DNA of 32,234 nt, taken from Spirochaetota bacterium. GTDB taxonomy: Bacteria; Spirochaetota; GWE2-31-10. Positions 15,241 to 23,726 of the stretch are shown one piece after another. The notes beneath the pieces were generated by a model. It was not told where the DNA came from. It was given only the letters and a program-made list of their open reading frames with translations, and ran no database searches. Location: contig JAKSBL010000376.1 in NCBI GenBank assembly GCA_022361115.1, positions 1 to 32,234 on the forward strand, written 5' to 3'. The translations under genes were made by a program, and so were the position numbers. The number at the start of each line of letters is the position of its first letter. Positions within the stretch are counted from its first letter, which is position 1.

Positions 15241-17235
15241 CTATGATTGTATTTTCATTTCACTAAACAAGTTGCTCCACTTACTTTGCTTGCGGAAAAA
15301 AACCGGAGGTTTTCCCAAGGGGGTTTTTACTAAATGTTTTCCTTGAGAAAAACTTTGACCAGTGAAAAGGTGAATCCATTGATCATCAGGAAGATAAACT
15401 TCCCATTCTTCTTTTCCTTCCAGATAAACAGGAGCTACTAAAAGATCTCTGCCAAGTAAATATTGATAGGAAAGAGAAAATGTTTCACGATCATGTTCGT
15501 AATGGAGAAATAGTGGCCGCATGACAGGAATACCTGTTTCAGCATTTTCTTTTACAGCAGCTTTTAGATAAGGGGCCAGTTTTTGATAGACTTTAACCAT
15601 AGATGCCAGAAACTTTATTGATTCATCATCAGAATAAAATTGCCAATTGGTGTCGGGGCGGTTCCCTTCATGAGTTCTCATCATAGGAGTGAAAGCTGCA
15701 AACTCAGTCCAGCGGTATAATAATTCTTTGGTACGTTTTAAATGATAAAGTGTTGTATAGCCTCCAATATCACTATGGTGTAGTCCTGCTCCCATTAGGC
15801 CTAATGAAAGGGCTGCAGGTATAACTGAGGCTAATCCATCATCTAAGCTCCAGTCAACATTCTGATCCCCTGCCCAGATCAGGGGGCAATATTTTTGTGA
15901 AGCCGTATATCCAGATCGCATAAAATATAAAATTTCTTTTTCTTTGCCCTTTTCTTTAACTGCTTCAGCATTACATTGTGCCCATAATACTGGCCATTTG
16001 TTATGCATTAATTCTCCGCTGATTCCATTGTAACATACTGCATCGGTTGGTAAATATTCTCCAAAATCCGCCATCCAACCTGCCAATCCCAGTTCAATCA
16101 TATTTTCTTTTATAATATTTTTATACCACTCAAAAGCAGCAGGATTGGTCAGGTCGACAATACCGCCGTCAAATTCTCCAAAGTCGATGATATAATTGTC
16201 CCCTTTTTTATTCTTACAAAGATATCCGTTTTTTTCTGCTTCTGGAAAAAGTGTACCGTCTTGACAGATATAGGGATTGATGTATCCTAAAAATTTGATT
16301 CCTTTTTTGTCTAAGTTTGCGATTGTTTTTTTTAAGTTTGGATAGAGCTCCTCACTACAAACCCAATCCCATTTTAATCGTTTCCCAAAAGAAGTATAAC
16401 GAATTCCCTGCCAGTCTTGAGCCCAAATGGCAGCTACAGAAACTCCTTTTGATTCAGCATTGGCTAAGTGTTCCAGACATTTTTGTGTTCCTCCCTGGAC
16501 ACCCATGGTAATTCCCTGATATACCCAATCTGGTAGTTCCGGTTGATTGCCGAAGTAGTTAGAGTTTTTCCGGACAAGATCCAACATGTTTTGTCCGTTA
16601 ATAAACTCAATTTGTTGAGGAACTTCCCAAATTTCTAATTGATGATAATCGGGATGAGAAAAATCAAAATCCATATATGCTGAACTGTCAACATGACAGG
16701 TATAGTGGCGATTGGAAACAAAGGTTGGTAAGGGAAAGAAGGTTGTGTAATAATCTCCTCCAGCCCAGTTTTCATTATCTGCATGAAAAGTTGCTAAAGA
16801 GGATTTATTTCTGCCAACACCTTGTTCAGATACCCAGAGAGGAAAATTTTTTCCCCGCAAATTAAAATATGAAAACTGCTCTCCACATCCATAAATAGAT
16901 TCATCAGGCTGAGCTGAAATTCTCAACCAGATACGATTTATAGATGGATCCATTTTTTTAAAATGAATTACAAGTCGATCCTCTTTTTTTTCAACTATGA
17001 TTTTGATTGATAAGAGGCCATTGCGGGAAAAAATGACTTCCTGGTCATTCAATACTTTGTATTCTCTCAGAGCCATTTTTTCCAAAAGCCGGTCCTTGAT
17101 TTTAAAGTTGCCATGTAGCATTTGGTATTCTGCTTGCCCGGTACCAGCAAATATGACTGGTTTTGACTGGCTGTGTTTGATTAAAAGTTTGTTGTCTAGG
17201 CTGATGGATAATTCCTGGTTTTCTACTGAAAGCAT
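15241..17235 (-). CDS. yihQ: GH31 family sulfoquinovosidase (YihQ-like)
   Basis: 664 aa. Long stretches match E. coli YihQ as I know it (IYGCGEQFSYF, SEQGVGRNK, GGDYY-TFFP-PTFVS, MMRTHEGNRP, KPYLK-AV). Catalytic residues are the nucleophile Asp390 in WMADFGEYLPTD and the acid/base Asp457 in IWAGDQNVDW. Sulfonate-recognition residues equivalent to YihQ R301, W304 and Y508 are present as Arg286 and Trp289 (FGKRLKW) and Tyr493 (DIGGYTT). This separates it from ordinary alpha-glucosidases. It should hydrolyse alpha-sulfoquinovosides from plant or cyanobacterial sulfolipid to release sulfoquinovose. There is no signal peptide, so it is cytoplasmic. AAGGA sits 6 nt before the ATG. No sulfoglycolysis genes are nearby. 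Confidence 0.9.
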   Translation of the reverse strand: MLSVENQELSISLDNKLLIKHSQSKPVIFAGTGQAEYQMLHGNFKIKDRLLEKMALREYKVLNDQEVIFSRNGLLSIKIIVEKKEDRLVIHFKKMDPSINRIWLRISAQPDESIYGCGEQFSYFNLRGKNFPLWVSEQGVGRNKSSLATFHADNENWAGGDYYTTFFPLPTFVSNRHYTCHVDSSAYMDFDFSHPDYHQLEIWEVPQQIEFINGQNMLDLVRKNSNYFGNQPELPDWVYQGITMGVQGGTQKCLEHLANAESKGVSVAAIWAQDWQGIRYTSFGKRLKWDWVCSEELYPNLKKTIANLDKKGIKFLGYINPYICQDGTLFPEAEKNGYLCKNKKGDNYIIDFGEFDGGIVDLTNPAAFEWYKNIIKENMIELGLAGWMADFGEYLPTDAVCYNGISGELMHNKWPVLWAQCNAEAVKEKGKEKEILYFMRSGYTASQKYCPLIWAGDQNVDWSLDDGLASVIPAALSLGLMGAGLHHSDIGGYTTLYHLKRTKELLYRWTEFAAFTPMMRTHEGNRPDTNWQFYSDDESIKFLASMVKVYQKLAPYLKAAVKENAETGIPVMRPLFLHYEHDRETFSLSYQYLLGRDLLVAPVYLEGKEEWEVYLPDDQWIHLFTGQSFSQGKHLVKTPLGKPPVFFRKQSKWSNLFSEMKIQS

Positions 17236-17315
17236 AAATTTTCCTTGGTCTTCATGAAATTTTAGGAGAGCGTTCTTTGATCTGAATAGTAGTAAAAAAA
17301 CACCCTGTTTTATGT

Positions 17316-17344
17316 ATTATATGCTTTTTTATAAAAAAGCAAAA
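17316..17344 (-). promoter_or_regulatory. Predicted GH31 promoter with palindromic operator
   Basis: On the minus strand a -10 TATAAT (17321-17316) is preceded by the 18-bp perfect palindrome GCTTTTTTATAAAAAAGC (17323-17340), which fills the -35/-10 spacer; a weak -35 TTTTGC would be at 17344-17339. A palindrome in this position is typical of a repressor operator. No regulator gene is adjacent. Confidence 0.4.
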
Positions 17345-17503
17345 GAGAATATATTTAATTTTTTTCAGGGTGAAAATAATTATTTGTCACCTGGTGGTCT
17401 ATAATCACTCTGAAAATCAGACAAGTTGTAAAAAATCCCAGATGAGGCTTTTTGCAAAATTGAAAAAAAAGGTCAATAATTGTTTTACAAAACTACATAA
17501 AAT

Positions 17504-17531
17504 TTGCTTTTTGCTAGATATCAATTATAAT
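17504..17531 (+). promoter_or_regulatory. Predicted promoter of the exported sensor-module protein
   Basis: -35 TTGCTT (17504-17509), 16-bp spacer, -10 TATAAT (17526-17531). It lies about 100 nt before the gene at 17633. The rest of the 17236-17632 gap shows only AT-rich sequence. Confidence 0.45.
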
Positions 17532-17632
17532 TATATTGAGAAATGTTTCCTTTAATTATAAAAAAAGTCGTTTTAATAATCTTTTAAACTATTTTTAAAA
17601 GGTTAAGATTGATTTAATAATGGAGGAAATTT

Positions 17633-18358
17633 ATGTGCTCTTACTTAAAAAAAACAACATTTCGATTGCTATGTTTAGTGATCATTCTCAATACCTCCTT
17701 TTCTTTTGAAAATAATATCCTAAAATTAGAAATACTGTCAGATTTAATAGAAATTGAAATAAAAGATGCCCTTTGGGAATTTAATGATGACAGAGTTAAT
17801 GAAGTTATGCATATAGCCATGGAAAGTTCGATCATTACATCCAGTCTTTTTTTTGATCATAATGACCAGCTCTATAATGCTATTGTAAAAGATTATGGTG
17901 ATCAATACATCATCGTGAAATCTCAAAAAGAATTACAGATTATTGATCCTTTTTTAGTTAAATCCATTAAAACTCAAGGAAATTATTTAGGTTTTTACAT
18001 TTTAACATACCAGGAACATTTACTATACACTGGGGAAGATAATTTTGATTTTACTGTTAATATGATTTCAAAATTTATGGGTGCTTTACTCTGGAATTAT
18101 AATTATAAAGTTATAAATACCTATCTGAGCTGGTTACTCGATCATAAAAATTTAGAGTATAACATTGTTTGTGCCCTTATCTGTAATCATAACAATAAAA
18201 TTTTGACTGGGTATCAAAAACTACAGGATAATCAATTACAGGTTATAAAAAATTCAGAAGAATTACCTAACTATTTTATGATAAAAAAACAGGAAATATT
18301 TTATTCGGATAGAAAATTAGGTGAGTTAATCATCTACTATCATTATGCAGATTTTTGA
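17633..18358 (+). CDS. Exported protein with two tandem sensor-like modules
   Basis: 241 aa. An N-terminal hydrophobic segment (about 8-24, ending TSFSF) looks like a signal peptide. The rest consists of two similar modules: residues about 34-130 with LWEFN (47-51) and about 140-241 with LWNYN (153-157). Both follow the pattern of the extracytoplasmic sensor of the SpoIIE phosphatase encoded 2.5 kb away (LWNYN, then a V-rich helix, a KxxI strand and a final LG-L-x-Y strand). No HAMP, enzyme or membrane anchor follows, so it would be a free periplasmic protein. GGAGG lies 7 nt before the ATG. Function unknown; a ligand-binding or decoy role for the phosphatase sensor is possible. A cobalamin riboswitch follows, with its promoter starting 12 nt after the stop. 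Confidence 0.7.
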   Translation: MCSYLKKTTFRLLCLVIILNTSFSFENNILKLEILSDLIEIEIKDALWEFNDDRVNEVMHIAMESSIITSSLFFDHNDQLYNAIVKDYGDQYIIVKSQKELQIIDPFLVKSIKTQGNYLGFYILTYQEHLLYTGEDNFDFTVNMISKFMGALLWNYNYKVINTYLSWLLDHKNLEYNIVCALICNHNNKILTGYQKLQDNQLQVIKNSEELPNYFMIKKQEIFYSDRKLGELIIYYHYADF

Positions 18359-18370
18359 ATGAAACTTCAC

Positions 18371-18400
18371 TTGACAAAGCCTGTCTATTCAAGGTAAGGT
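18371..18400 (+). promoter_or_regulatory. Predicted promoter of the cbi operon
   Basis: Perfect -35 TTGACA (18371-18376) with a poor -10 TAAGGT at 18395-18400 (18-bp spacer), just before the riboswitch 5' end. Confidence 0.4.
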
Positions 18401-18410
18401 ACAGATAAGA

Positions 18411-18626
18411 AAAACAGGTGGCCAGATAGCGAGGCAGAATAGGGAAGCAGGTGGAAATCCTGCACTAATGGATTAGCTGTAAACGGGGATGAAATAACCA
18501 GCTCTATTTAACGATAGGTTAAAAGTACAGAGAAGGTCACTGTTCTTGTACTCACAATTTTGAGTATTGAGGATGGGAAGATGGTTGAGAGTAAGTAGAT
18601 CCGTAAGTCAGAAGACCTGCCTGATA
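18411..18626 (+). ncRNA. Cobalamin riboswitch controlling the cbi operon
   Basis: The conserved core of the AdoCbl-type aptamer is visible: GGGAAGCAGGTGGAAATCCTG (18442-18462), then CTGTAAACGG (18477-18486) and the 3' box AGTCAGAAGACCTGCC (18606-18621). The 5' ACAGGTGGC (18414-18422) can pair with the 3' ACCTGCCTG. The middle box is degenerate compared with the usual GCCCCGCAACTGTAA. Long peripheral arms are retained (about 215 nt). No intrinsic terminator is seen between the aptamer and cbiA. The cbiA SD region CAGGATTT (18719-18726) is complementary to AAATCCTG in the aptamer (18455-18462), so translational control is possible, though this pairing may be fortuitous. Confidence 0.88.
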
Positions 18627-18729
18627 ACCAATTTTTATTATCTCTTTATTAAATACTTCTTATTTGTCTTTCTTTTCCTCTGGTTTTCTTATTTATAACA
18701 TCGGTTCTATATCAAAAACAGGATTTGTA

Positions 18730-20064
18730 ATGAAAGGTATTATCATTGCTGCCCCTCATAGCGGTTCCGGGAAAACCCTTTTTAGCATAGGATTAATGAA
18801 AACCCTAACCAATCAAGGTTATGAAGTCGTTCCTTTTAAAGTTGGGCCTGATTATATTGATCCCATGTTCCACCACATAGCAATCAATCAGAAAAGTTCA
18901 AATTTAGACAGTTACATGCTGGATGATCAAACAATAAAACAACTTTTCTCAAAAAAAATGAAAAAAAACTCAATGGCTGTCATTGAAGGGGTGATGGGAT
19001 TTTATGATGGTTATGCTTATTCTGTTAAAGCTAGTACTTATGATATTGCCAGAATATTGCAAATTCCCACAATTTTGATCATCAATGCACAAGGTGCTTC
19101 CGTTAGTTTACTAGCCCAAATAGCTGGTTTTTTGAATTACCAGAAAGGGAACCAGATTAAAGGGATTATACTGAACCAGATTAAAAATTTACACCATTAC
19201 GAAGCAATGAAAAGCAAAATTGAAGAAGAACTCTCTGTTGAATGTTTGGGCTATTTACCTCCAATGGCTAATGTGAACTTTTACTCACGGCATTTAGGGC
19301 TTATTCAGCCTGCTGAAATTCCTCAAATTCAATCAATGATTAACAAAATTGCTAAAACCATTGAAGATACGGTTAATATTGATCGCTTAGTTGCTTTAAG
19401 TGATATCAAAACAGCTAAAGTAGATAATGACTCACCAGTCAATAAAAAACAATTACGAATTGGAATTGCCTTTGATCAGGCTTTTTCTTTTTATTATCAG
19501 GAAAATTTAGATTTCCTGCAGGACAATAATTTTGAACTGGTATTTTTTAGCCCTCTATCCGATCCGGAACTGCCGAAACAGCTGGATGCACTTTATCTGG
19601 GGGGAGGATATCCTGAAGTATTTGCCGAACCATTACAGCAAAACCACAGCCTCAAAAAAGAGATTAGAACCAAACTGGAAAAAGGATTTCCTTGTTTTGC
19701 AGAATGTGGCGGGCTTATTTATCTAGCTAAAAATGTCATCACTGATCAAAAGTATCAAATGGTTGGTTTTTTTGATTTTGAGATTGAATTAACCGACAAG
19801 CTTCAGCATTTTGGCTATGAAGAAGTAGAGCTTGCCGGGGCAACAACCTTTGCTCATGAATTTCATTATACTCGAATAAAAGAAAGTTCACTTGCCAACA
19901 CTAATTATGAGTTTAAGTATTCTGTAAAAAAAAGAAACAAATCCTGGCAGGAAGGGTATTCAAGAAAAAATGTCATTGCTGGTTATCCTCATATTCATTT
20001 TCTTTCTAACCAGCAATTTAGTTTAAAAATTATTGAATTATTTAAAAAAGGAAAGTCCCAATGA
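18730..20064 (+). CDS. cbiA: Cobyrinate a,c-diamide synthase CbiA
   Basis: 444 aa from the ATG at 18730, which has AGGA six nt upstream and gives the family-typical opening KGIIIAAPHSGSGKT; a longer TTG-initiated version has no SD. It uses ATP and glutamine to amidate the a and c acetate side chains of the corrin ring. The N-terminal P-loop domain contains APHSGSGKT (7-15) and VGPDYIDPMFH. The C-terminal class-I glutaminase domain contains LYLGGGYPEVFAE and FAECGGLIYL with the nucleophile Cys326. First gene of the riboswitch-controlled operon; its stop overlaps the next start (ATGA). Confidence 0.93.
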   Translation: MKGIIIAAPHSGSGKTLFSIGLMKTLTNQGYEVVPFKVGPDYIDPMFHHIAINQKSSNLDSYMLDDQTIKQLFSKKMKKNSMAVIEGVMGFYDGYAYSVKASTYDIARILQIPTILIINAQGASVSLLAQIAGFLNYQKGNQIKGIILNQIKNLHHYEAMKSKIEEELSVECLGYLPPMANVNFYSRHLGLIQPAEIPQIQSMINKIAKTIEDTVNIDRLVALSDIKTAKVDNDSPVNKKQLRIGIAFDQAFSFYYQENLDFLQDNNFELVFFSPLSDPELPKQLDALYLGGGYPEVFAEPLQQNHSLKKEIRTKLEKGFPCFAECGGLIYLAKNVITDQKYQMVGFFDFEIELTDKLQHFGYEEVELAGATTFAHEFHYTRIKESSLANTNYEFKYSVKKRNKSWQEGYSRKNVIAGYPHIHFLSNQQFSLKIIELFKKGKSQ

Positions 20065-20681
20065 TAACTGATCCACTGGAAATAGAAAAAAAAAGTTTTG
20101 AAATCATCACAAATGAGTTAAATACGAATCATATACAAATTCCCAAAAAATACGAAAAAATTATCAAGAGGGTAATCCATACAACAGCAGATTTCGAATA
20201 TGCTAGTTTATTCCAATTTTCTGATGATTTTCTTACAACTATCACCCAGGCCATTAAAACGGGCTGCCGTATATATGCAGACACCAATATGATTATTGCT
20301 GGTGTTAATAAACACCATTTAGCCAAAAATCGCTGTGAAATTTATACACTGGTTCATGAGCCAGCTATTCGGGAAGAAGCAAAGGCGAAAGGAATCACCC
20401 GATCTTTATTGGGAATGGATAAAGCCTGCCAGGATGGACAAACAAAAATTTTTGTTATTGGTAATGCACCAACAGCTCTTTTTCATTTGTATAAAAAAAT
20501 TGAAGAAGAAAAGGTTCAGCCTGCAGCAATTATTGGAGTCCCCGTGGGATTTGTAGGTGCTGGTGAATCAAAAAATCAAATTGCTTTATCTAAAATTCCT
20601 AATCTGATTATTAAAGGGAGAAAAGGGGGCAGTACTGTTGCTGCCTCAATTTTAAATGCAATTTTATACCATTACTTATGA
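20061..20681 (+). CDS. cbiC: Cobalt-precorrin-8 methylmutase CbiC
   Basis: 206 aa, standard length. CbiC moves the methyl group from C11 to C12 to form cobyrinate. The catalytic histidine is His40 in RVIHTTADFEYA; other family segments are YADTNMIIAGV, IGNAPTALFHL, IGVPVGFVGAGESK and RKGGSTVAASILNA. The start overlaps cbiA by 4 nt, which suggests translational coupling. The stop TGA ends 7 nt before the chosen cbiD start. Confidence 0.94.
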   Translation: MITDPLEIEKKSFEIITNELNTNHIQIPKKYEKIIKRVIHTTADFEYASLFQFSDDFLTTITQAIKTGCRIYADTNMIIAGVNKHHLAKNRCEIYTLVHEPAIREEAKAKGITRSLLGMDKACQDGQTKIFVIGNAPTALFHLYKKIEEEKVQPAAIIGVPVGFVGAGESKNQIALSKIPNLIIKGRKGGSTVAASILNAILYHYL

Positions 20682-20688
20682 GTCTTTT

Positions 20689-21762
20689 ATGAATGAATAT
20701 TACCAGACAATCAATGGAAAAAAACTCAAACTGGGATTTACAACTGGTACAGCAGCAGCTTTAGCTGCCAAAGCAGCTGCCCGGATGCTGAAAAATCAAC
20801 AGATCATTACAGAAATAGCGTTGATTACTCCGGCAGGTATGGAAATGAACACCAGAGTTTTTGATCAAAAATTTACTGCCCAATATGCAGAGTGTTCTGT
20901 GGTAAAAGATGCTGGAGATGATCCGGATGTAACCAATGGCTTAAAAGTACACTGCAAAGTCAGTTATCAAAAAACCAATCAAATTGAAATTATTGGTGGA
21001 CATGGAATTGGCAAAGTAACCAAAAAAGGTTTAAGTGTGGCAGTCGGAGAAAAAGCCATTAATCCTCAACCCAAAAAAATGATAAAAGAGGCTGTCGCTA
21101 GTATTCTGGATGATAAAGGATTATGTGTTAAAATCTGGGTTCCTCAGGGAAAAGAAATTGCCAAAAAAACTTTTAATCAAAAGCTGGGAATTGTAGATGG
21201 TATTTCCATTTTAGGGACAACTGGTATTGTAAAACCAATGTCCCAGGCAGCCATAATTGAAACCATTATACTGGAACTGAAAGTTTTAAGAGAACAATCT
21301 GCTACTGTTATTCTGACATTTGGTAATTATGGGAAAGATTTTGTCATCCATTCTCTGAATCTTCCGGAAAAAAACATTATTAGTATGAGTAACTATTGTG
21401 GAGAAATTTTAAAACAGGTTATTCAGCTTGATTTCCAGTCTGCCATACTGGTAGGGCATATCGGTAAAATAGTCAAATTAGCTGGTTCCATTTTTAATAC
21501 CCATTCTAGTATTGCCGATGCCAGATTGGAAATTTTAGCCAGCCATTTTGGCTATTTTTCTGGTGATATGGAAAGAATGAAAAAAATTTTTACTAGCAAT
21601 ACAACAGAAGAGGCAATTGAGTATATTGAGGATTCACAGTTTTTTCACTATTTTGCTCAAGTGATTCACAATAAGATTTTTGATTTTTTGAAAATAAAAC
21701 ACTGGAATTTAAAGGTAATGATTTTTTCTCAAAGCAGGGGGTTGCTTGGTGAAACCAGCTAA
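20689..21762 (+). CDS. cbiD: Cobalt-precorrin-5B C1-methyltransferase CbiD
   Basis: 357 aa from the ATG at 20689; an upstream ATG at 20656 would overlap cbiC by 26 nt and adds residues not typical of the family. Conserved features are LKLGFTTGTAAALAAKAAA near the start, VVKDAGDDPDVTNG, GGHGIGKVTKKGLSVAVGE and NPQPKKMI. CbiD methylates C1 of the ring and is a marker of the oxygen-independent (early cobalt) pathway. It overlaps cbiE by 14 nt. Confidence 0.93.
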   Translation: MNEYYQTINGKKLKLGFTTGTAAALAAKAAARMLKNQQIITEIALITPAGMEMNTRVFDQKFTAQYAECSVVKDAGDDPDVTNGLKVHCKVSYQKTNQIEIIGGHGIGKVTKKGLSVAVGEKAINPQPKKMIKEAVASILDDKGLCVKIWVPQGKEIAKKTFNQKLGIVDGISILGTTGIVKPMSQAAIIETIILELKVLREQSATVILTFGNYGKDFVIHSLNLPEKNIISMSNYCGEILKQVIQLDFQSAILVGHIGKIVKLAGSIFNTHSSIADARLEILASHFGYFSGDMERMKKIFTSNTTEEAIEYIEDSQFFHYFAQVIHNKIFDFLKIKHWNLKVMIFSQSRGLLGETS

Positions 21763-22393
21763 AATAAATATTGTGGGAATGGGCCCTGGAAATCCTAAAT
21801 ACATTTTTCCGTTCGTTTACAAAATAGTGCAAAACAGTGATATGGTTGTTGGGGCTAACCGCTGTCTGCAAAATTTTGATTTAAAAAATAAAAAAGTGAT
21901 TCCTATCCAATCTTCCATAAATCAAGTAGTGGATTCAATCCAAAAAAACAGAGACAAAATAATCACTGTCATAGCTAGTGGCGACCCGCTTTTTTTCGGT
22001 ATTGCCCGTACGTTCCAGCGCTTCTTTTCTATAAATGAATTAAACATAGAACCAGGTGTTTCATCTGTTCAATACCTATTAAGCAAACTTGGCAAATCCT
22101 TACCTGATTATCATTTAAACAGTATGCATGGACAAACACAAGATGTATCAAAACTGATTCAGCAATATAAAAAAATAATTTTATTAACAGATAAGAAACA
22201 CAATCCTCAAATGATTATTGATGAATTAATAAAACTGAATCAATTTAACTTCCAGATGACAGTAGGTTATCAGCTCTCGTATGAGAATGAAAAAATCATC
22301 TGCGGATCACCGGTTAATATATTAGCCCAATTACCAGACGATCCATTATCCATTGTCGTTATTGAAAGGAAAACCGAATGTATCACGGAATAA
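21749..22393 (+). CDS. cbiE: Cobalt-precorrin-7 C5-methyltransferase CbiE
   Basis: 214 aa from the GTG at 21749, preceded by AGGGGG with about 7 nt spacing; a TTG one codon upstream is less likely. The tetrapyrrole methylase fold is shown by INIVGMGPGNPKYI at the N-terminus, VVGANRCL, and the SAM-loop ASGDPLFFGIARTF. CbiE methylates C5; CbiT handles C15 and the C12 acetate decarboxylation. In many bacteria the two are fused as CobL; here they are separate and overlap by 16 nt. Confidence 0.9.
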   Translation: MKPAKINIVGMGPGNPKYIFPFVYKIVQNSDMVVGANRCLQNFDLKNKKVIPIQSSINQVVDSIQKNRDKIITVIASGDPLFFGIARTFQRFFSINELNIEPGVSSVQYLLSKLGKSLPDYHLNSMHGQTQDVSKLIQQYKKIILLTDKKHNPQMIIDELIKLNQFNFQMTVGYQLSYENEKIICGSPVNILAQLPDDPLSIVVIERKTECITE

Positions 22394-22947
22394 AGGATCA
22401 AGACTTTATCAGAAGTCAAATCCCAATGACCAAAGAAGAGATCAGAGCTATTGTACTGAGAGAATTAAAGTTACAACCCAGTTCTATCCTTCTGGACATT
22501 GGAGCGGGAACAGGCTCTATCTCTATTGAAGCAGCACAAATTACACAGCAAGGAAAGGTTTGGGCAATTGAAGAAAAACCTGAAGCAGTTACATTAATTC
22601 AGAAAAATATAAACAAATTTGGTATTAAGAATATTAAAATTATTCAGGGACAGGCTCCAGACTGCCTACAGAATTTACCTGGCTTTACTCACGCATTTAT
22701 CGGAGGATCTGGAGGAAGAATATCTGAAATTCTTACTTATTTAAAAAACCAAATATCCCGGCCTGGATATATAGCCATTACCGCTATCAATCCAGATACA
22801 GTTAGCCAGAGCTATTCATTTTTGCAGAACCAGGGTTTCCAAGAAATAAAAAGCATATTAGTCCAAATATCCCGGTCGGAAAGAGCGGGTAACTCTGTTT
22901 TATACAAAGCCTTGAATCCAATTTATATCATCAGTGCAAATATATAA
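22378..22947 (+). CDS. cbiT: Cobalt-precorrin-6B C15-methyltransferase (decarboxylating) CbiT
   Basis: 189 aa class-I SAM methyltransferase. The N-terminal GIKDQDFIRSQIPMTKEEIRA is the CbiT signature, followed by motif I LLDIGAGTGSISIEAA (38-53) and FIGGSGGRISEIL. It methylates C15 and decarboxylates the C12 acetate. The ATG lies within the 3' end of cbiE. Length is typical. Confidence 0.92.
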   Translation: MYHGIKDQDFIRSQIPMTKEEIRAIVLRELKLQPSSILLDIGAGTGSISIEAAQITQQGKVWAIEEKPEAVTLIQKNINKFGIKNIKIIQGQAPDCLQNLPGFTHAFIGGSGGRISEILTYLKNQISRPGYIAITAINPDTVSQSYSFLQNQGFQEIKSILVQISRSERAGNSVLYKALNPIYIISANI

Positions 22948-22970
22948 AGTAATTAATAAAGGAGCCATAA

Positions 22971-23726
22971 TTGACAAAAGTCTATTTTATAGGAGCTGGT
23001 CCTGGTGACCCGGAGCTGCTCACGATCAAAGGAAAAAAAATAATTGATCAAGCTGATATTATTATTTATGCAGGTTCTCTGGTTAATAAGGAGATCCTGA
23101 AAGACCATAAAAAAGATGCTCAAATCTATAACAGCGCTGAAATGACACTGGAAGAAATTACTGGTATCATGCTGAAAGAAAGGGAAAATGATTGTTTGAT
23201 TGCCCGGGTACATACTGGTGATCCTTCCATCTATGGCGCAATTAAAGAGCAGATAGATTTTTTACATCAACATGGTATTCCTTATCAAGTTATTCCAGGG
23301 GTCAGTTCTTTTACCGCTGCGGCAGCTATCTTAGAAGCAGAGTATACACTGCCTTCTGTATCACAGACAGTCATTTGTACTCGAATAGAAGGAAGAACAA
23401 AGGTTCCTGCTGAAGAAAAACTGTCTGCTTTAGCCAAACACCAGTCCAGTATGGCCATATTTTTATCCATTGGACTGATTGATCAGGTTATTCAAGAATT
23501 ATTGACAGCCTACCAGGAAGATACACCTTGTGCTGTGGTATATAAAGCCAGCTGGCCAGATCAAAAAATTCTAAAAGGAAAGCTTAATCAAATTGTACAG
23601 CAAGTTAAGGAAAACCAGATTTCCAAACATGCATTATTACTGGTCGGTCGCTTTTTAGACACAAAATATGAAAAGTCAAAACTTTATGATAAAAATTTCT
23701 CTCATGGCACCAGGAAAAGCCGGTGA
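22971..23726 (+). CDS. cbiF: Cobalt-precorrin-4 C11-methyltransferase CbiF
   Basis: 251 aa from a TTG start, supported by the strong SD AAAGGAG six nt upstream; no in-frame ATG fits the N-terminus. Motifs are VYFIGAGPGDPELLT, YAGSLVNKE, VHTGDPSIYGA, PGVSSFTAAAA and TRIEGRTKVP, diagnostic of CbiF/CobM. It methylates C11 using SAM. The C-terminus (after GRFLD) carries about 20 extra polar residues. The TGA overlaps the GTG of cbiG (GTGA). Confidence 0.93.
   Translation: MTKVYFIGAGPGDPELLTIKGKKIIDQADIIIYAGSLVNKEILKDHKKDAQIYNSAEMTLEEITGIMLKERENDCLIARVHTGDPSIYGAIKEQIDFLHQHGIPYQVIPGVSSFTAAAAILEAEYTLPSVSQTVICTRIEGRTKVPAEEKLSALAKHQSSMAIFLSIGLIDQVIQELLTAYQEDTPCAVVYKASWPDQKILKGKLNQIVQQVKENQISKHALLLVGRFLDTKYEKSKLYDKNFSHGTRKSR

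Noticed and set aside
15241-17235. Ordinary GH31 alpha-glucosidase or alpha-xylosidase
   Set aside because: The Arg/Trp/Tyr set that recognises the sulfonate in YihQ is fully conserved, and similarity to YihQ runs over the whole length.
17323-17340. Palindrome GCTTTTTTATAAAAAAGC as a terminator
   Set aside because: No gene ends here; the flanking genes diverge, and the palindrome lies between promoter elements.
18664-18729. N-terminal extension of CbiA from a TTG at 18664
   Set aside because: No SD, the extra 22 residues are not family-like, and the ATG at 18730 has a good SD and gives the standard N-terminus.
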